Shown: one piece after another, positions 47,401-59,200 of the stretch | How positions within the stretch are numbered: the stretch's first letter is position 1 | Layout of the letters: each line of letters starts with the position of its first letter | NCBI GenBank assembly: GCA_029931535.1 | Contig: JAQPZY010001244.1 | Coordinates: 1,474,501-1,538,500 of the forward strand | Length of the DNA stretch: 64,000 bases | Source: Margaritifera margaritifera | Taxonomy: Eukaryota > Mollusca > Bivalvia > Unionida > Margaritiferidae | Direction: 5' to 3' | Position numbers and translations under genes: made by a program | The notes under the pieces: generated by a model | Seen by the model: the letters and a program-made list of their open reading frames with translations, nothing else | What the model was told of the DNA's origin: nothing | Database searches by the model: none

Positions 47401-48809
47401 GTGTATACATGTATGTTGATGTTTATTTTTAAAGACACACTTTTCACACTTCAATTTAAAATTTGAAATACAATAAAAGAGGTCTCAGAATTTGACTTTA
47501 AAAGTGGGTAAGTTAAATCAAGCAAGCCCTTGAAAAAATTATAACAAGCCCTCGAAAAGTCATTAAATTTGAACAATGCATTGTTAAATATAGCCACTGT
47601 TACTAAAAGCAAAAAAGCTTTCAAATGACTTCTTAGAAACTGCTGAACAGAATTTGACAAAGTTTGAGAGAAAGCATCATGGCATAAAATTCTTTTTAAT
47701 TTTTATAAATGATGCTGATTTGCCATCAAATTTGGTCACCGTTACTAAGAATAGAAAAACCTTTAAACAATATCTATAAAAAAAACCACTCAAGACAATT
47801 TCAGCAAATTTGACAATGCAAGGCCTTTCAGTATTAGACAAATGATGCTGATGTGACGTAAAGTATTGATGAAGATACTAACCAAAGAGAAAACTTAAAA
47901 TACTTGTTTTCAAAATATAAGAAATCAACAACATTGGAAGACATTTTGTACAAAGTATCCTACTGACCCAGATTTCTTGGCCAACTGGTCTTGCATTTGG
48001 CTATTAGGCAGTTGTTGGCCAGGTAAGCGATCTCAGGCCTGCTTGGACGTCTTGTTATTTTATTTTCCTGGACTTAAATATTGTGATACCCTCTGTCTGT
48101 TATCCATCTATCCATAACTCAGTCTTCTACATTGCTAGATAAATATTCACCAAACTCATACCTGCCATAACATCATGCATGCCATAACACGACGTGTCAC
48201 GCAAAAAACACGATTTTGGACTCCCAAACCCCTTGACACGGTCGTGTTTCTAAAAACACGTTTTCAGCAATCTTAGCGGAATTTTTTTTCTCCCTCAAAA
48301 TAATATTTAAAAAAAACAGTAAAAAAATGTACATTTCTTGATCACAATAATATATATCCGTAATCTGTGGTATATATAAACAGTACAAAGTCTTGCTCAG
48401 AGCTCGTGTAAAACTATCTTCCGGGTAGTTTATACGGCTGTTTTAAAGAAAATTAAAAGGTAAGGTGGTCAGATATAAACAGACACCTTTCAGAGATTTA
48501 CTGAACTGGCTCATAATCGCTAGGTTGATGTGTCGTGTCAAATCCTTTGAGCACTGCTGAGGGAGAGCCCATTAAGCTAATTTGCATAGGTAAAGTACAC
48601 TAAGTGGAACAACCTAATTTGTCTGAAGTACATCAAACAGATGGGTGTTGAAAAACAAATGTTATTACACATCACTGACTGCATTGATGTTGAAGCCATA
48701 TTTATTAAAGTTTGTGATCAGCGGGAACGTTTCTTTGAAGTTGGATTTTTACTCAATATATAAAATTCAAAACATGATTATTTCTGTAGGTTGAACAACA
48801 GAAACATTC

Positions 48810-49435
48810 AATCTCTAATGCAATGTTGCACCTAGGATCCAAAGGTCAGGGGACACTGTCCCTCACCCTCCAGATTTGGGGGACACACAACATTTTAAAG
48901 GGACAAAGGAAAATTGTAGTACATAATGCACTAGAAGTGCTAAAAAATGAGATAATCTTATTTGCTTCGACAGTTTTGCCACCTTAACTTTCTCATATTT
49001 TCCTTGGACATTTACGTGATTGCAATAAACGTTTTATCATGTGATCAAATAACACATGAAAACATTAACATGTTTGAATATCTGGAATTTTCATAATTTA
49101 AAAGTTTAAAATCATGAATCAAATGACAAATTGTGTATTTGCATAAATTAGTACCTTTTTCATTAATTCAGCCTGAGAATAAATTAAATCTTCACTGCCA
49201 TAGGTGTGACTTTAACCTCAAAAATACATTACAATAGCAGCGGTCAAAGACTTTAGCAACTCGGCCGACTACCACAAACCTTGAATGTTTTCATTGGCAG
49301 ATTAATTGTTTTGAAATGGATATTCATTGCCATCTTACAGGTTTTATCACTTTTAGAAACTTTGACCATTGCTTGCGTTATCATAGACGGGGATGCACAT
49401 TCGCAAAGGAAAAGTGTAGGCATATTTGTTAACAC
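48810..49435 (+). repeat. Third copy of the 39.65-41.76 kb repeat family
   Basis: Matches 39955-40680 in direct order from GTTGCACCTAGGATCC to beyond CTACCACAAACC-TGAATGTTTTCATTG. On the minus strand both copies encode a similar frame (MAKAAKDDKNSKM at 40.6 kb, MVKVSKSDKTCKM at 49.35 kb, each followed by a KTFxVCGS segment). The protein-level similarity suggests the family once carried a gene. Confidence 0.75.
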
Positions 49436-50510
49436 AAATATCACTTGCATTACTGTCAAACCAACTACATGTACTAAACTGTTGAAAGTAGCAAAGACTG
49501 CATGTATTTTAAAGACAGTAACTTGGTGTATTTTTGTATTTAATGCCTGTGAGGTTGTGACCATGTTTGTGGTGATGTTATTTGACAGTGCTAAGTCTAC
49601 CATTTTGTTTTATTATTTTTTTTTTTGTAAGTATATTACATGCTTCAGAGCAAACAGATTGTATTTTCTTTTATTCAGATTTGAATTTCCAGTCATTTGC
49701 TATAGGCTGATTTGAAAAGATAGCTTATTCTCATTTGGATGACGTCGCTTTTGGGGGGTCACGTGCACTGCCCCCCCTTGGGACCTCAAAACACACTTTT
49801 TGAGTCTCAAAAAAAAACCAACACTGTCTGGGAATATGGCAAGTATGTAACATGTGTCATGCAAAAAACAATTTTTGACTCCCAAACGCCCTGACATGGT
49901 TGTGAATAGAAAAACGTGATTTTAAATAATCTTAGGAAGAAAAAAAACAGTCATTCTTTGACCACCACTATACATGTCTGAAGCATATAATCGGGATAAA
50001 CAGTAAACAGTCCTGCTTAGAGCCCATGTAAAACTATCCTCAGAGCAGTTTATGCAGATGATTATCCTGGAGTCAATTAAAAGGTGGGGTGGTCAGAGGT
50101 TAGCAACCATCATTTCACAGACTTTTAACTTAATTGGCTGAGAATAGCTAGGATGATGCTATGTCAAGTCCTTTGAACACTGTTGTAGGAGAACCCATTA
50201 GACTAATTTGCATAGGTAAAGTACACTAAGTGGAACAACCCAATTCGTTTGAGTTAAGTACATGTACAGTCATAGAGATGGGTGTTGAAGAACAAAAGTT
50301 ATTATACATCATTGCCTTGAATGAGAATGTTTAAGCCATCATTATTAAAGATTATTGGCAAGTTTGTGATCTGCGGCAAAGTTTCTTTGATGTCGTATTT
50401 TACTACATATATAAAACGCAATACACGATTATTTTGGTGGTCAGAATAGTGTACATGTGTGGTTCATTGTTAAGGCAAAATGTCGAAATGCAGCTGTAAT
50501 TTAGGTAAAG

Positions 50511-50759
50511 ATGAGCTGTCTGCAAAGTGAGCAATCCAAAAAAACTAAATTTCAGAATTCCTGGATGGAGTTTGACTTTGTGAAGTGCAGCAGCAAGGGA
50601 GAGCATTATATTTTTTGTACATGCTGCAAACACTATATTGACATTAGTCATTCTGGAGTTTATGACATCCGTCAACATAGCAACACAGCCCAGCATTTTT
50701 GCCACTCCCTCCCTACAAGATCTTCAGGGAAGTTCAAACAACAGTACCATCCAGTCTAA
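50511..50759 (+). CDS. BED-like zinc-finger ORF
   Basis: An open frame of 82 codons. It contains KFQNSWMEFDFVKCSSKGEH, then CTCCKHYIDISHSGVYDIRQ with HSNTAQH. The Cys-x2-Cys and His-x5-His spacing and the aromatic start fit a BED-type or hAT-related zinc finger, as found at the N-terminus of transposase-derived animal proteins. No catalytic domain follows, so it is a fragment or the first exon of a domesticated gene. It sits in unit 2 of the tandem duplication only. I see no splice donor that is clearly used. Confidence 0.5.
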   Translation: MSCLQSEQSKKTKFQNSWMEFDFVKCSSKGEHYIFCTCCKHYIDISHSGVYDIRQHSNTAQHFCHSLPTRSSGKFKQQYHPV

Positions 50760-51239
50760 AATGAGGGCCAAGATGAACACATGATATTTGTATTACCTTC
50801 AAACCCACCCCCTGACTGAACTGTTGAGAGCAGCGAAGACTGCATCTAATTACGAAAATATTCCACTGTCCAATGGATTTTAATTACAGAAATTTGGTAT
50901 ATATCTTTTATTTATTGGCTGTGTGGTTATGTCTATGTGAGTGTGGGCACATGTGTGTGCGATGATGATATTGAACAGTGCTAAGTCTACTATTTTTAGT
51001 TTGAAAGTATATTAAATGCTTCAAAGAAAACCAAGATGTTTTTTTTTTATATCAGTTTTGAATTTCCAGTAATTTTATATAGTCTCATATGAAAAGATAA
51101 CTTATTCTCAATTGGACAACTTTGCTTTATTTAGGTCACCCACACTGACTCCCCTTATGACTTCAAAACACACTTTTGAGTCCCCAAAACCCCCCATTAC
51201 TGTCTGGGAATATGGCAGGTATACTTGATATATAGATTA

Positions 51240-53110
51240 CCTATGCAATAACTATATGTGATTGTGGCATAGGCATCTATCCAGTGGTCCTTTGGGAATG
51301 ATCAGAGGTGCAATTACAGTTAAGTTTTTTAATTTTTTTTTCTTTCTCCAAACTTCAAACATGCAGTCAGATGAGGAAGATATATAATGTGTGGTACACA
51401 TGAAGTCTGTAGACCATATTACACTTGTGCTTGTGTAGGGTGATGCTGAGGGGAGTTAAGTGATGTATGCTTGTGAAATGCTGGTGAAATATTCTGGCAC
51501 TGGCTGTACTTCTCATACTGGTTGAAACTTCAACTCATCTACAAATGCATGATGGTACATTGCTACTGTATCACCCAACAGCATTATGTAGTTTGGGCCT
51601 GACTCCACCTACATTACCTGGACAAAACACAGTGTAGTAGAGTGTTATACAGCGGATACTTCACAGGCATGAGTGGAAAATGGTCAATACACTTTGGGCA
51701 TACTGTAATGGCTTTGGGGTTATGATTCTATGGTCTTGATCCAGATGAAAGAGGAGGTGGGCATTAAGGCTGTCACTTTTACATGTGTAAACAAGATCAT
51801 TTTCTGTTAGCCATGTAAACGTTTACAAAACCTAGCTTCTGTTTAAACTATAATTAAAGCGCATGACAGAATGACTTAACTTTGTATCCTAGTCTTATTC
51901 AGAATGGCTGAAAAGCAATCTATCTCCAGTTTGGAAATATTTCACAATTGTTGATGCTAGCAGAAAGCTTAACATAACCTATGCTCTACAGAGGTTTCCT
52001 ATGCTGAGGGTAGCACCTGTGTGATGACCAACAGCTTGTAAGTGAGCATGTGGTCTCGGGCAAAAAAGTACTCACCCAACAGTCAATTACCATATTTAAG
52101 TTGCCAGTTTTATGTCTAAAGTGAAAACCCAGCCATCATGAATGCATGTGATCTCTGACAACTCGCTATAGTCCAGGGGGAGGGATTCGGAACTTTTTAT
52201 GCTGAATTAAACTCTACAAAGTTCCAGGAAAAGCAACAGTTTAGAAATATGTTCCTTTGCTGTGCATTTATACTAAGTGTAACATTTGAGGTCATCCACT
52301 ACTTTTAACGTGAGAGCCAGCCACCTGGCTATACTGGTAGGGAATAAAGTTATGACATGCATGTTATTTTTGCATAGGCATTAATGCTAATTGACTTTCA
52401 TATATTCAAACTATTCATGAATATTTAAAGGAAAAATTAAGAAAATGTCTGTAATTGTTCGCTTGAAAATTCTAGGTGACTAAATTTGCATGTTTCTGCA
52501 TTCTGTCTACAAGGTAATATTGTGATGGGTTTAACTTTTTTTAGCAGTGTAGTTTTCAAATACACATTTTGTAACTTTTGGGGTACATGTACAAATGATG
52601 TTTAAGGAAATTTACATATGAGGACAGATTAAACTCAGCTGGATATGGCAGGGAAAGTTTGATTTTTGGTTTAATCTTGATAACACTATTGTCATTTATG
52701 GAATCATTAGATCATAAGACCAATGAGTCAGTCCATATTCCAGAATACACATTGTCTTGCTGAAGTTTCTGGATACATAAAGCAGTTGTTCTGTCAACAT
52801 CCGAGCAGATACTAAGGTAAAGAGTAAATAGTGTTATGAAGTAATCTGAATTCTTGTGGAAAATACTTATTTTTGGACCTAATTAAGAAGACTTTTCTTA
52901 ACAGTATCCTTAAAAAAAAGAACTCACACTGGCACAAATTGAGAATTCTGGCATGTAAGTGGATTAATCATATTTCAATGGAATCTTTTCGTGTTTGTAA
53001 ACATGACAGCTTCAGTAGGCATATTAATAAAAAGCATGAGGATTTGCCATAACTAGCCATGGAAGTAACTCTAGTTTGCATTGAAACATGGATATTATTG
53101 ACAAGTGTTT
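51240..53110. other. Stretch upstream of the HIT-like gene
   Basis: No coding exon is supported. The gene's 5' part must lie here or further left because the first visible exon opens in frame without a start codon. A candidate noncoding exon ends at a GTAAAG donor near 52820. Confidence 0.4.
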
Positions 53111-53119
53111 TAAACTCAG

Positions 53120-53223
53120 GATTGGTTCCTGTCTACCTGTGGTAACCAAGACCTACGCTTGTCTCTTGAGAACCTTCCTAGGATTCTGGACATATGGAAA
53201 CAATCCCAAGACAAGGAATGCAG
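53120..53223 (+). CDS. HIT-like gene, visible exon 1
   Basis: Follows AAACTCAG and ends before GTAAGT. Encodes DWFLSTCGNQDLRLSLENLP and a helix. It opens without Met in this frame, so earlier exons exist. The overlapping frame with a Met at 53090 does not continue in exon 2. Confidence 0.7.
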
Positions 53224-56200
53224 GTAAGTTTTAAGGAATATATAGAAATTTATTGTGCTCATGCTTTTCAGAGGCATTGTGGGGCTGTGTGATACCAGAT
53301 TCATACATTACTGTAGATGTGTGTGCTTGCATCTTTTTTTTTTACTTAAGTGTGTAACATCTACAAATTTTGGAAAAGTAAATTATGTATATGTTCATTG
53401 AAAATTGGTACTTTGTAATTGATCATGTAAGAATAACAGAATAACAATCATAGATATTTTACTGTATGCATATACTTGCCTCAACACTTCTCAAGGATTT
53501 TTAAGGCTTAGGCTCAAATTCTTCTCGCATCATCCAACAAACATACACATGCACACAGCGAAATGTATATGATCTCTGTTATCAGTGAATCAAAGTATGG
53601 AGGACAGAGATGCATGCCAACCACTGCTGTTGATTTCCATTATTGTACACACTTCTCCCATCACCCCCCCCCCCCCACAAAAACAAAAATTGGCTTAATG
53701 TCTGAAACTGTATGAAGCCATACCTCATGAATCCACTTTGTAGTTGGAGACTGAAGGGTGTTTTTCCATTTTAAATGATACACAAGTGTTACAGGCAAGC
53801 CAAAAATACTGTCTCTGGGTGGATGTTTTTATGCAGAATGTTCTCCTATATGTGATTGGCATAGATGAAACATTTTGTTTTTTAGCTTGCGGATTGACAT
53901 GAAACTTACCTTCTGATCCCAGGGTGTTCTTCTTAATGGCAGGGTCCTTAGGTAGAAAACAATTACATTGGAAAATGTTGATGAATATTGGTACAGTAAG
54001 TTTAAATCTTCTACAACCAAGGGAAAGAAACAGTTTTGTTATTAAAATAATTTGTTTTGTCTTTCTCAATTTTCTAATAATGTTTTAATTATATGGCTTT
54101 TTTTTGTCCTAAATTTTAAAGAACATATGGGACTACCTGTTATATGATTGCTGCCTTCATTTTTATATTTGCTTGTCATTGGAGTGCAATTCCTTCAACG
54201 CTGTTAGGTACTCAGCATCATTAAAAAGTATTGGAATATATTTTTGTAGTATAAATCTAGTGTTTTTTGGTTGGACTAGATAGATGTATTTCAGGAATGG
54301 GCAGTATATGTATAATGGATAAGTGTTGGTTGGTTGGATTAGACAGTTGTATTGCAGGAATGGGCAGTATATGTGTAATGGATAAGTGTTGGGTGACTGG
54401 ACTAGACAGTTGTATTGCAGGAATGGGCAGTATATGTGTAATGGATAAGTGTTGGTTGGTTGGATTAGACAGTTGTATTGCAGGAATGGGCAGTATATGT
54501 GTAATGGATAAGTGTTGGTTGCTTGGATTAGACAGTTGTATTGCAGGAATGGGCAGTATATGTATAATGGATAAGTGTTGGTTGGTTGGATTAGACAGTT
54601 GTATTGCAGGAATGGGCAGTATATGTATAATGGATAAGTGTTGGTTGGTTGGACTAGACAGTTGTATTTCAGGAATGGGCAGTATATGTGTAATGGATAA
54701 GTGTTTGTTGGTTGGATTAGACAGTTGTATTGATGGAATGGGCAGTACATGTGTAATGGATAAGTGTTGGTTGGTTGGATTAGACAGTTGTATTGATGGA
54801 ATGGGCAGTATATGTGTAATGGATAAGTGTTGGGTGACTGGACTAGACAGTTGTATTGCAGGAATGGGCAGTATATGTGTAATGGATAAGTGTTGGTTGG
54901 TTGGATTAGACAGTTGTATTGCAGGAATGGGCAGTATATGTGTAATGGATAAGTGTTGGGTGACTGGACTGGACAGTTGTATTGCAGGAATGGGCAGTAT
55001 ATGTGTAATGGATAAGTGTTGGGTGACTGGACTAGACAGTTGTATTGCAGGAATGGGCAGTATATGTATAATTAATAAGTGTTGGTTGGTTGGACTAGAC
55101 AGTTGTATTGATCGAATGGGCAGTATATGTGTAATGGATAAGTGTTGGTTGGTTGGACTAGACAGTTGTATTGATGGAATGGGCAGTATATGTATAATGG
55201 ATAAGTGTTTGTTGGTTAGTTGGACTAGACAGTTGTATTGATGGAATGGGCAGTATATGTAAAATGGATAAGTGTTGGTTGGTTGGACTAAACAGTTGTA
55301 TTGATGGAATGGGCAGTGTATGTATAATGGATAAATATTGGTTGGTTGGACTAGACAGTTGTATTGATGGAATGGGCAGTATATGTATAATGGATAAATG
55401 TTAGAAAGGTGGAGAATTTTACTGCAGGTTTCTTGTCTGATACGCATTTTATTTCAATATGTTAAATATGTATAAAAAAAAGTCACCATGCATTATATGT
55501 AAAAGATTATTGCAACTTGAAATTATTATTACAAACCAATCTAAAGTTTGTTCTTTTTTTCAGGCTGTTCTATAAAGTTTTTACAGGAATATTTAGTGTT
55601 GAATACAATCCTGCACAAATCATTATTCCTTCATCTTTTGAGTCAAAGGTTCGGAAGTGGCTAGGCAACAGTGAGAAAGTGTTTCAGGAGTCAAAAAATC
55701 AGGTAAGATAAACGTCTTCAGAAGAAAATTTTGCTGCTTAACTTTGAAGATGATTCATGAGGTGTTTAAGGAGTGATTTTATATCATTATTTTGATGTGT
55801 TTAGGCATGTACAGTAATTTATGGGATGGCCTGAGGACAAATATTTATTTTTAAACTGTGGAATTGGTTCTTTCAATATTGATGTTAGAGTTCCTTTGTG
55901 TTCCAAGAGCATATTGGGAAACTGATGTGTCATGTATTAAAATCCTGATGTTTGGTAAATCAGACATTTTTTATATCATTTATTGACAAAGTTAACAAGT
56001 GGTTAAAGTTAAGGTCACTGACTGGAAGTATTTACTTATGCTCATAAAAAAGGAACATGATTTTGATTATCTTGCAAGTTACATTCATCCCTTTGATCCT
56101 GTTTAATGTAGCATGCTTTGATTTCCAACAGATGCAAGTTCTTTGGACTTGTCTCCTTGAAAATTAGTGAGTCCGATTGCTGGTGATCACGGTCTTGAAT

Positions 56201-59200
56201 AATTTTCAAACCCAAGTACATTAATCACATTATTTTTATTAGTGCAAATATAATTTTTACTAGTTCTTAAATTGAATTTGATAAAATTTATATATTATTA
56301 TGGTTTTTGTCTCTTTGCAGTCTGTGGTTTTTGTATACAATGAATACACAAGAGAACAAAACACATACAATCCCATCCGTGGAAAAAGGCCACTACCCAT
56401 ACCAGAGGAACCAGAGAGACTTTAGTAAGTTGAATTGTTGGTGCCCACAATGGTAGGTAAGGCCTTTTACTGATGATCCTAGCTGATACAGATCTTTTTG
56501 GTTTAATGCTTAGACACAACTAAGCTTTTTTCCCAGCCTTATTGCTGGAGTGGGGGGTTGGCAGCTTATCTGACCAATGGTTGTTGATTATAATATTAGG
56601 ATTTTTTTTTTTTACTATTCTGACTGGTGAAAATGGGTGATATTTTAGGGCAAATGTCAAGGTAAACTGGGTGGATGTTATGGGTTTGGTTGATGGTTAG
56701 CACACTGACCACTGTGCCACTATGGCTGCCTCAGGGGGAATTGCTGAGTGTTGTGCTTGAGGTAGGTAAGGTCACTCACAGATTAATCCAACAAAATCAA
56801 GAAACAAGAAAGTAGTTCAGTCTCTTTGAGATGTCCAAATTATAAAAAAAACATTACTCATAGCAGGGGTCAAGCTAGACTTGAATTTTAGGGAGAAGTG
56901 ACTTCTCCGTTCTGACAGAATAGGGAGAAGTGAGAGCAAAACAGGGAGAAGTGGTAGCGATGCAAGAAACTCAATATATATGTGTGTGTGTGTGTGTGTA
57001 TGCGTGTTATGTGCTATGGTTCTCTTATTTTCTTATTTGAACTGTGTCCTGTATTTCTCATTATGCATATTTGCAGTTAACATTAGTTTTAAACAATATT
57101 TTATCTTCAAGTAGAAAATTCTCTGTGTTGCTGTGTTGTATGTATATTATAAACACATTTTGTAAGTGCATGAATGTATCTTATTCATATATAGTGTATT
57201 CATACTTAAAAGTGTGTATGTTTAGATGGAGAGCAATATGCAATGTATTTTGGCCATATGACTTAAAAAAAGCATAGCAGAAACTATACATTGTAATTAA
57301 TTTTAACTGACAGGGGTACCTAGATTACAGTATTGTAGTTACAGATAGGTAAAAATAGTTAAGCAACTGCCTCTTCAAGAACAAATTTAATCTTTTGTTA
57401 GTTACTTCACTAGAAAATGGCAGTTGAAAATATTTTCAAATAGTTTGAAACAACCCCTATATTAGGCTATAACACGCACATGAGAGCACATGTAACATGT
57501 ATCTTCAACATCATAGTGTTCGTCCATTCAAACCACAGTGATCACTGATGAGTAATCTCAACTTTACAACTGCATTTTGAGGTAGTTGATTCTATATTAA
57601 ATGTGAATCTTTTGACTGTCGTTTTTTTATTGTTTTTAAAAGCAGATGCATCTATTTTTAGAAACAGGGATTTTCTTCATATGACCACTCACTTTCTAGC
57701 TTCGTTGCAACAATCGCTATATATGATTGAAAATGTATGGTTTTAATATTTGTCTACCTGTGCGTAATAACGTCGTGTACTGGTTGGATATTTTTTTCTT
57801 TGGTACATTTTCTCGCATTTGCACAAAAATGTGTGCTGTAAGCTAACAACCTTGACCTTAAATCACAGCACTTATCAATTCCACAACATATAATTGTCCC
57901 ATTCGTTTCTGACCAACACATTTTTATTTCCAGGCTAAATCTTTCATCACATAATAGCTACACTTTGCTTTCTAGGAATTGTATAATTTCTTTAATATTT
58001 GTGCCCAATGAATTACGAAAACAGGCAGTCTAATAAAGACGTACTTATAAGACACAGCGATGTCCACCATTATTACCCCTCAGTAGATTCGCTTACGGTT
58101 TCAAACTGATTTTGTGAATAAAACAATGCAAGCACGGCAGTTAAAATCTTCAAACGATATATTTAGAAAGTGCTTTCACCGATTCTATCCTTAAAACACA
58201 AATTGTTATTTATATATAGATGATTTAGTTTCAAAACACACCTTATTAAGTTTTCATCATCAAATGATAACTTGCGGAAATCGGGCAGCGATATCTTGCG
58301 GAGCAAAAGAGTTAATTGGTCAGTCAGCTATTAAAACACATGCCTGTGAATGTGCAAGAGTTTGTTTTGTCGGCGCAATTGATATGAACACATGCTTATG
58401 CAACACGCAAGCCACTTCACCTGCGGCTTAACACTACTTGGCTCGGTTGAGGGAGCATCTCAAAAGGTACAAACTACAGGCACTCAGTGTAGATCTAAAA
58501 TGACAGGGCAAAGTCGTTTTCGCTTTCCTAATACAAGAAGGCGAAGTTTACATTTTTTGCTACTTAGTCGCCCACTTTGCCTGGTAGCGGGACCCCTGTC
58601 ATAGTATATTCTACTATATTAAATGAAGTGCATAATTGTTAAATACCTACCATAAGGTGGAGAGTATTATGTTATGATGTTGTCTGTCTATCCTTCTGCA
58701 TCTGTCTGTTAACAGTTTTGTTTCTAGACAATAACTCGATTCATCCACCATCTACTATTATCAGACATTATGGATGAATTGCACTTGGGGTAAGGATTAA
58801 TCCTATCAATTTCAGAGTAAAAAGTTCAAAGGTCAAGGGCCCTGTGACTTAAAGAAAAATTATTTCTGCACAGTAACTCAAGTTCGCCAACATCTATAGT
58901 TACCAAACTTTGTTGATGTCTTACATTTGGGGGTAAGGAAGAATTATGTTGATTTTGTGATCATAAGATCAATGGTCTACGTCACTGTGATGGAAAGAAG
59001 ACATTTTTTTTGGCATAATAGCTTTAGTTCTAGTCCACATACCTTGACCAAACATTTGTGGTGGGCTTACACTTATGGTATGGAAGAGGACTGTTGATTT
59101 GGGGGTCAAAAGGTCAAAGATCATGGGTATTGTGACTCAAATAAAAATTATTTTACAGAATACTTTCGTTCTGGAGTAAGTTTCTTGGCTAAACTTTGTA

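Larger units (their letters stand above)
44838..47840. repeat. Scattered copies of a mollusc-type repeat
   Basis: Copies near 44838-44975, 45620-45760, 47580-47700 and 47715-47830 share CTAGAAAT / AGAATAGAAAAACCTTTAAA, ACTTCTTGTCAAAACCACTG-like blocks, and GACAAAATTTGA-GAAAGCAT. They are noncoding. The family resembles dispersed repeats common in bivalve and gastropod introns, by recall. Confidence 0.7.
48170..51230. repeat. Tandem duplication of a ~1.4-1.65-kb unit, two copies
   Basis: Unit 1 (48170-49840) and unit 2 (49840-51230) share three blocks. These are a start with GCAAAAAACA and GACTCCCAAA; a middle with CTAATTTGCATAGGTAAAGT and CACTAAGTGGAACAACC; and an end with CAGTGCTAAGTCTAC, GAATTTCCAGT and ACTGTCTGGGAATATGGCA. 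Between the middle and end blocks the units differ: unit 1 contains the inverted-repeat family copy at 48810-49435, and unit 2 contains the zinc-finger ORF. Confidence 0.8.

Noticed and set aside
54257..55447. 396-codon minus-strand and 324-codon plus-strand frames
   Set aside because: Both come from the 63-bp minisatellite, whose length keeps any stop-free frame open. It lies between two well-supported exons.
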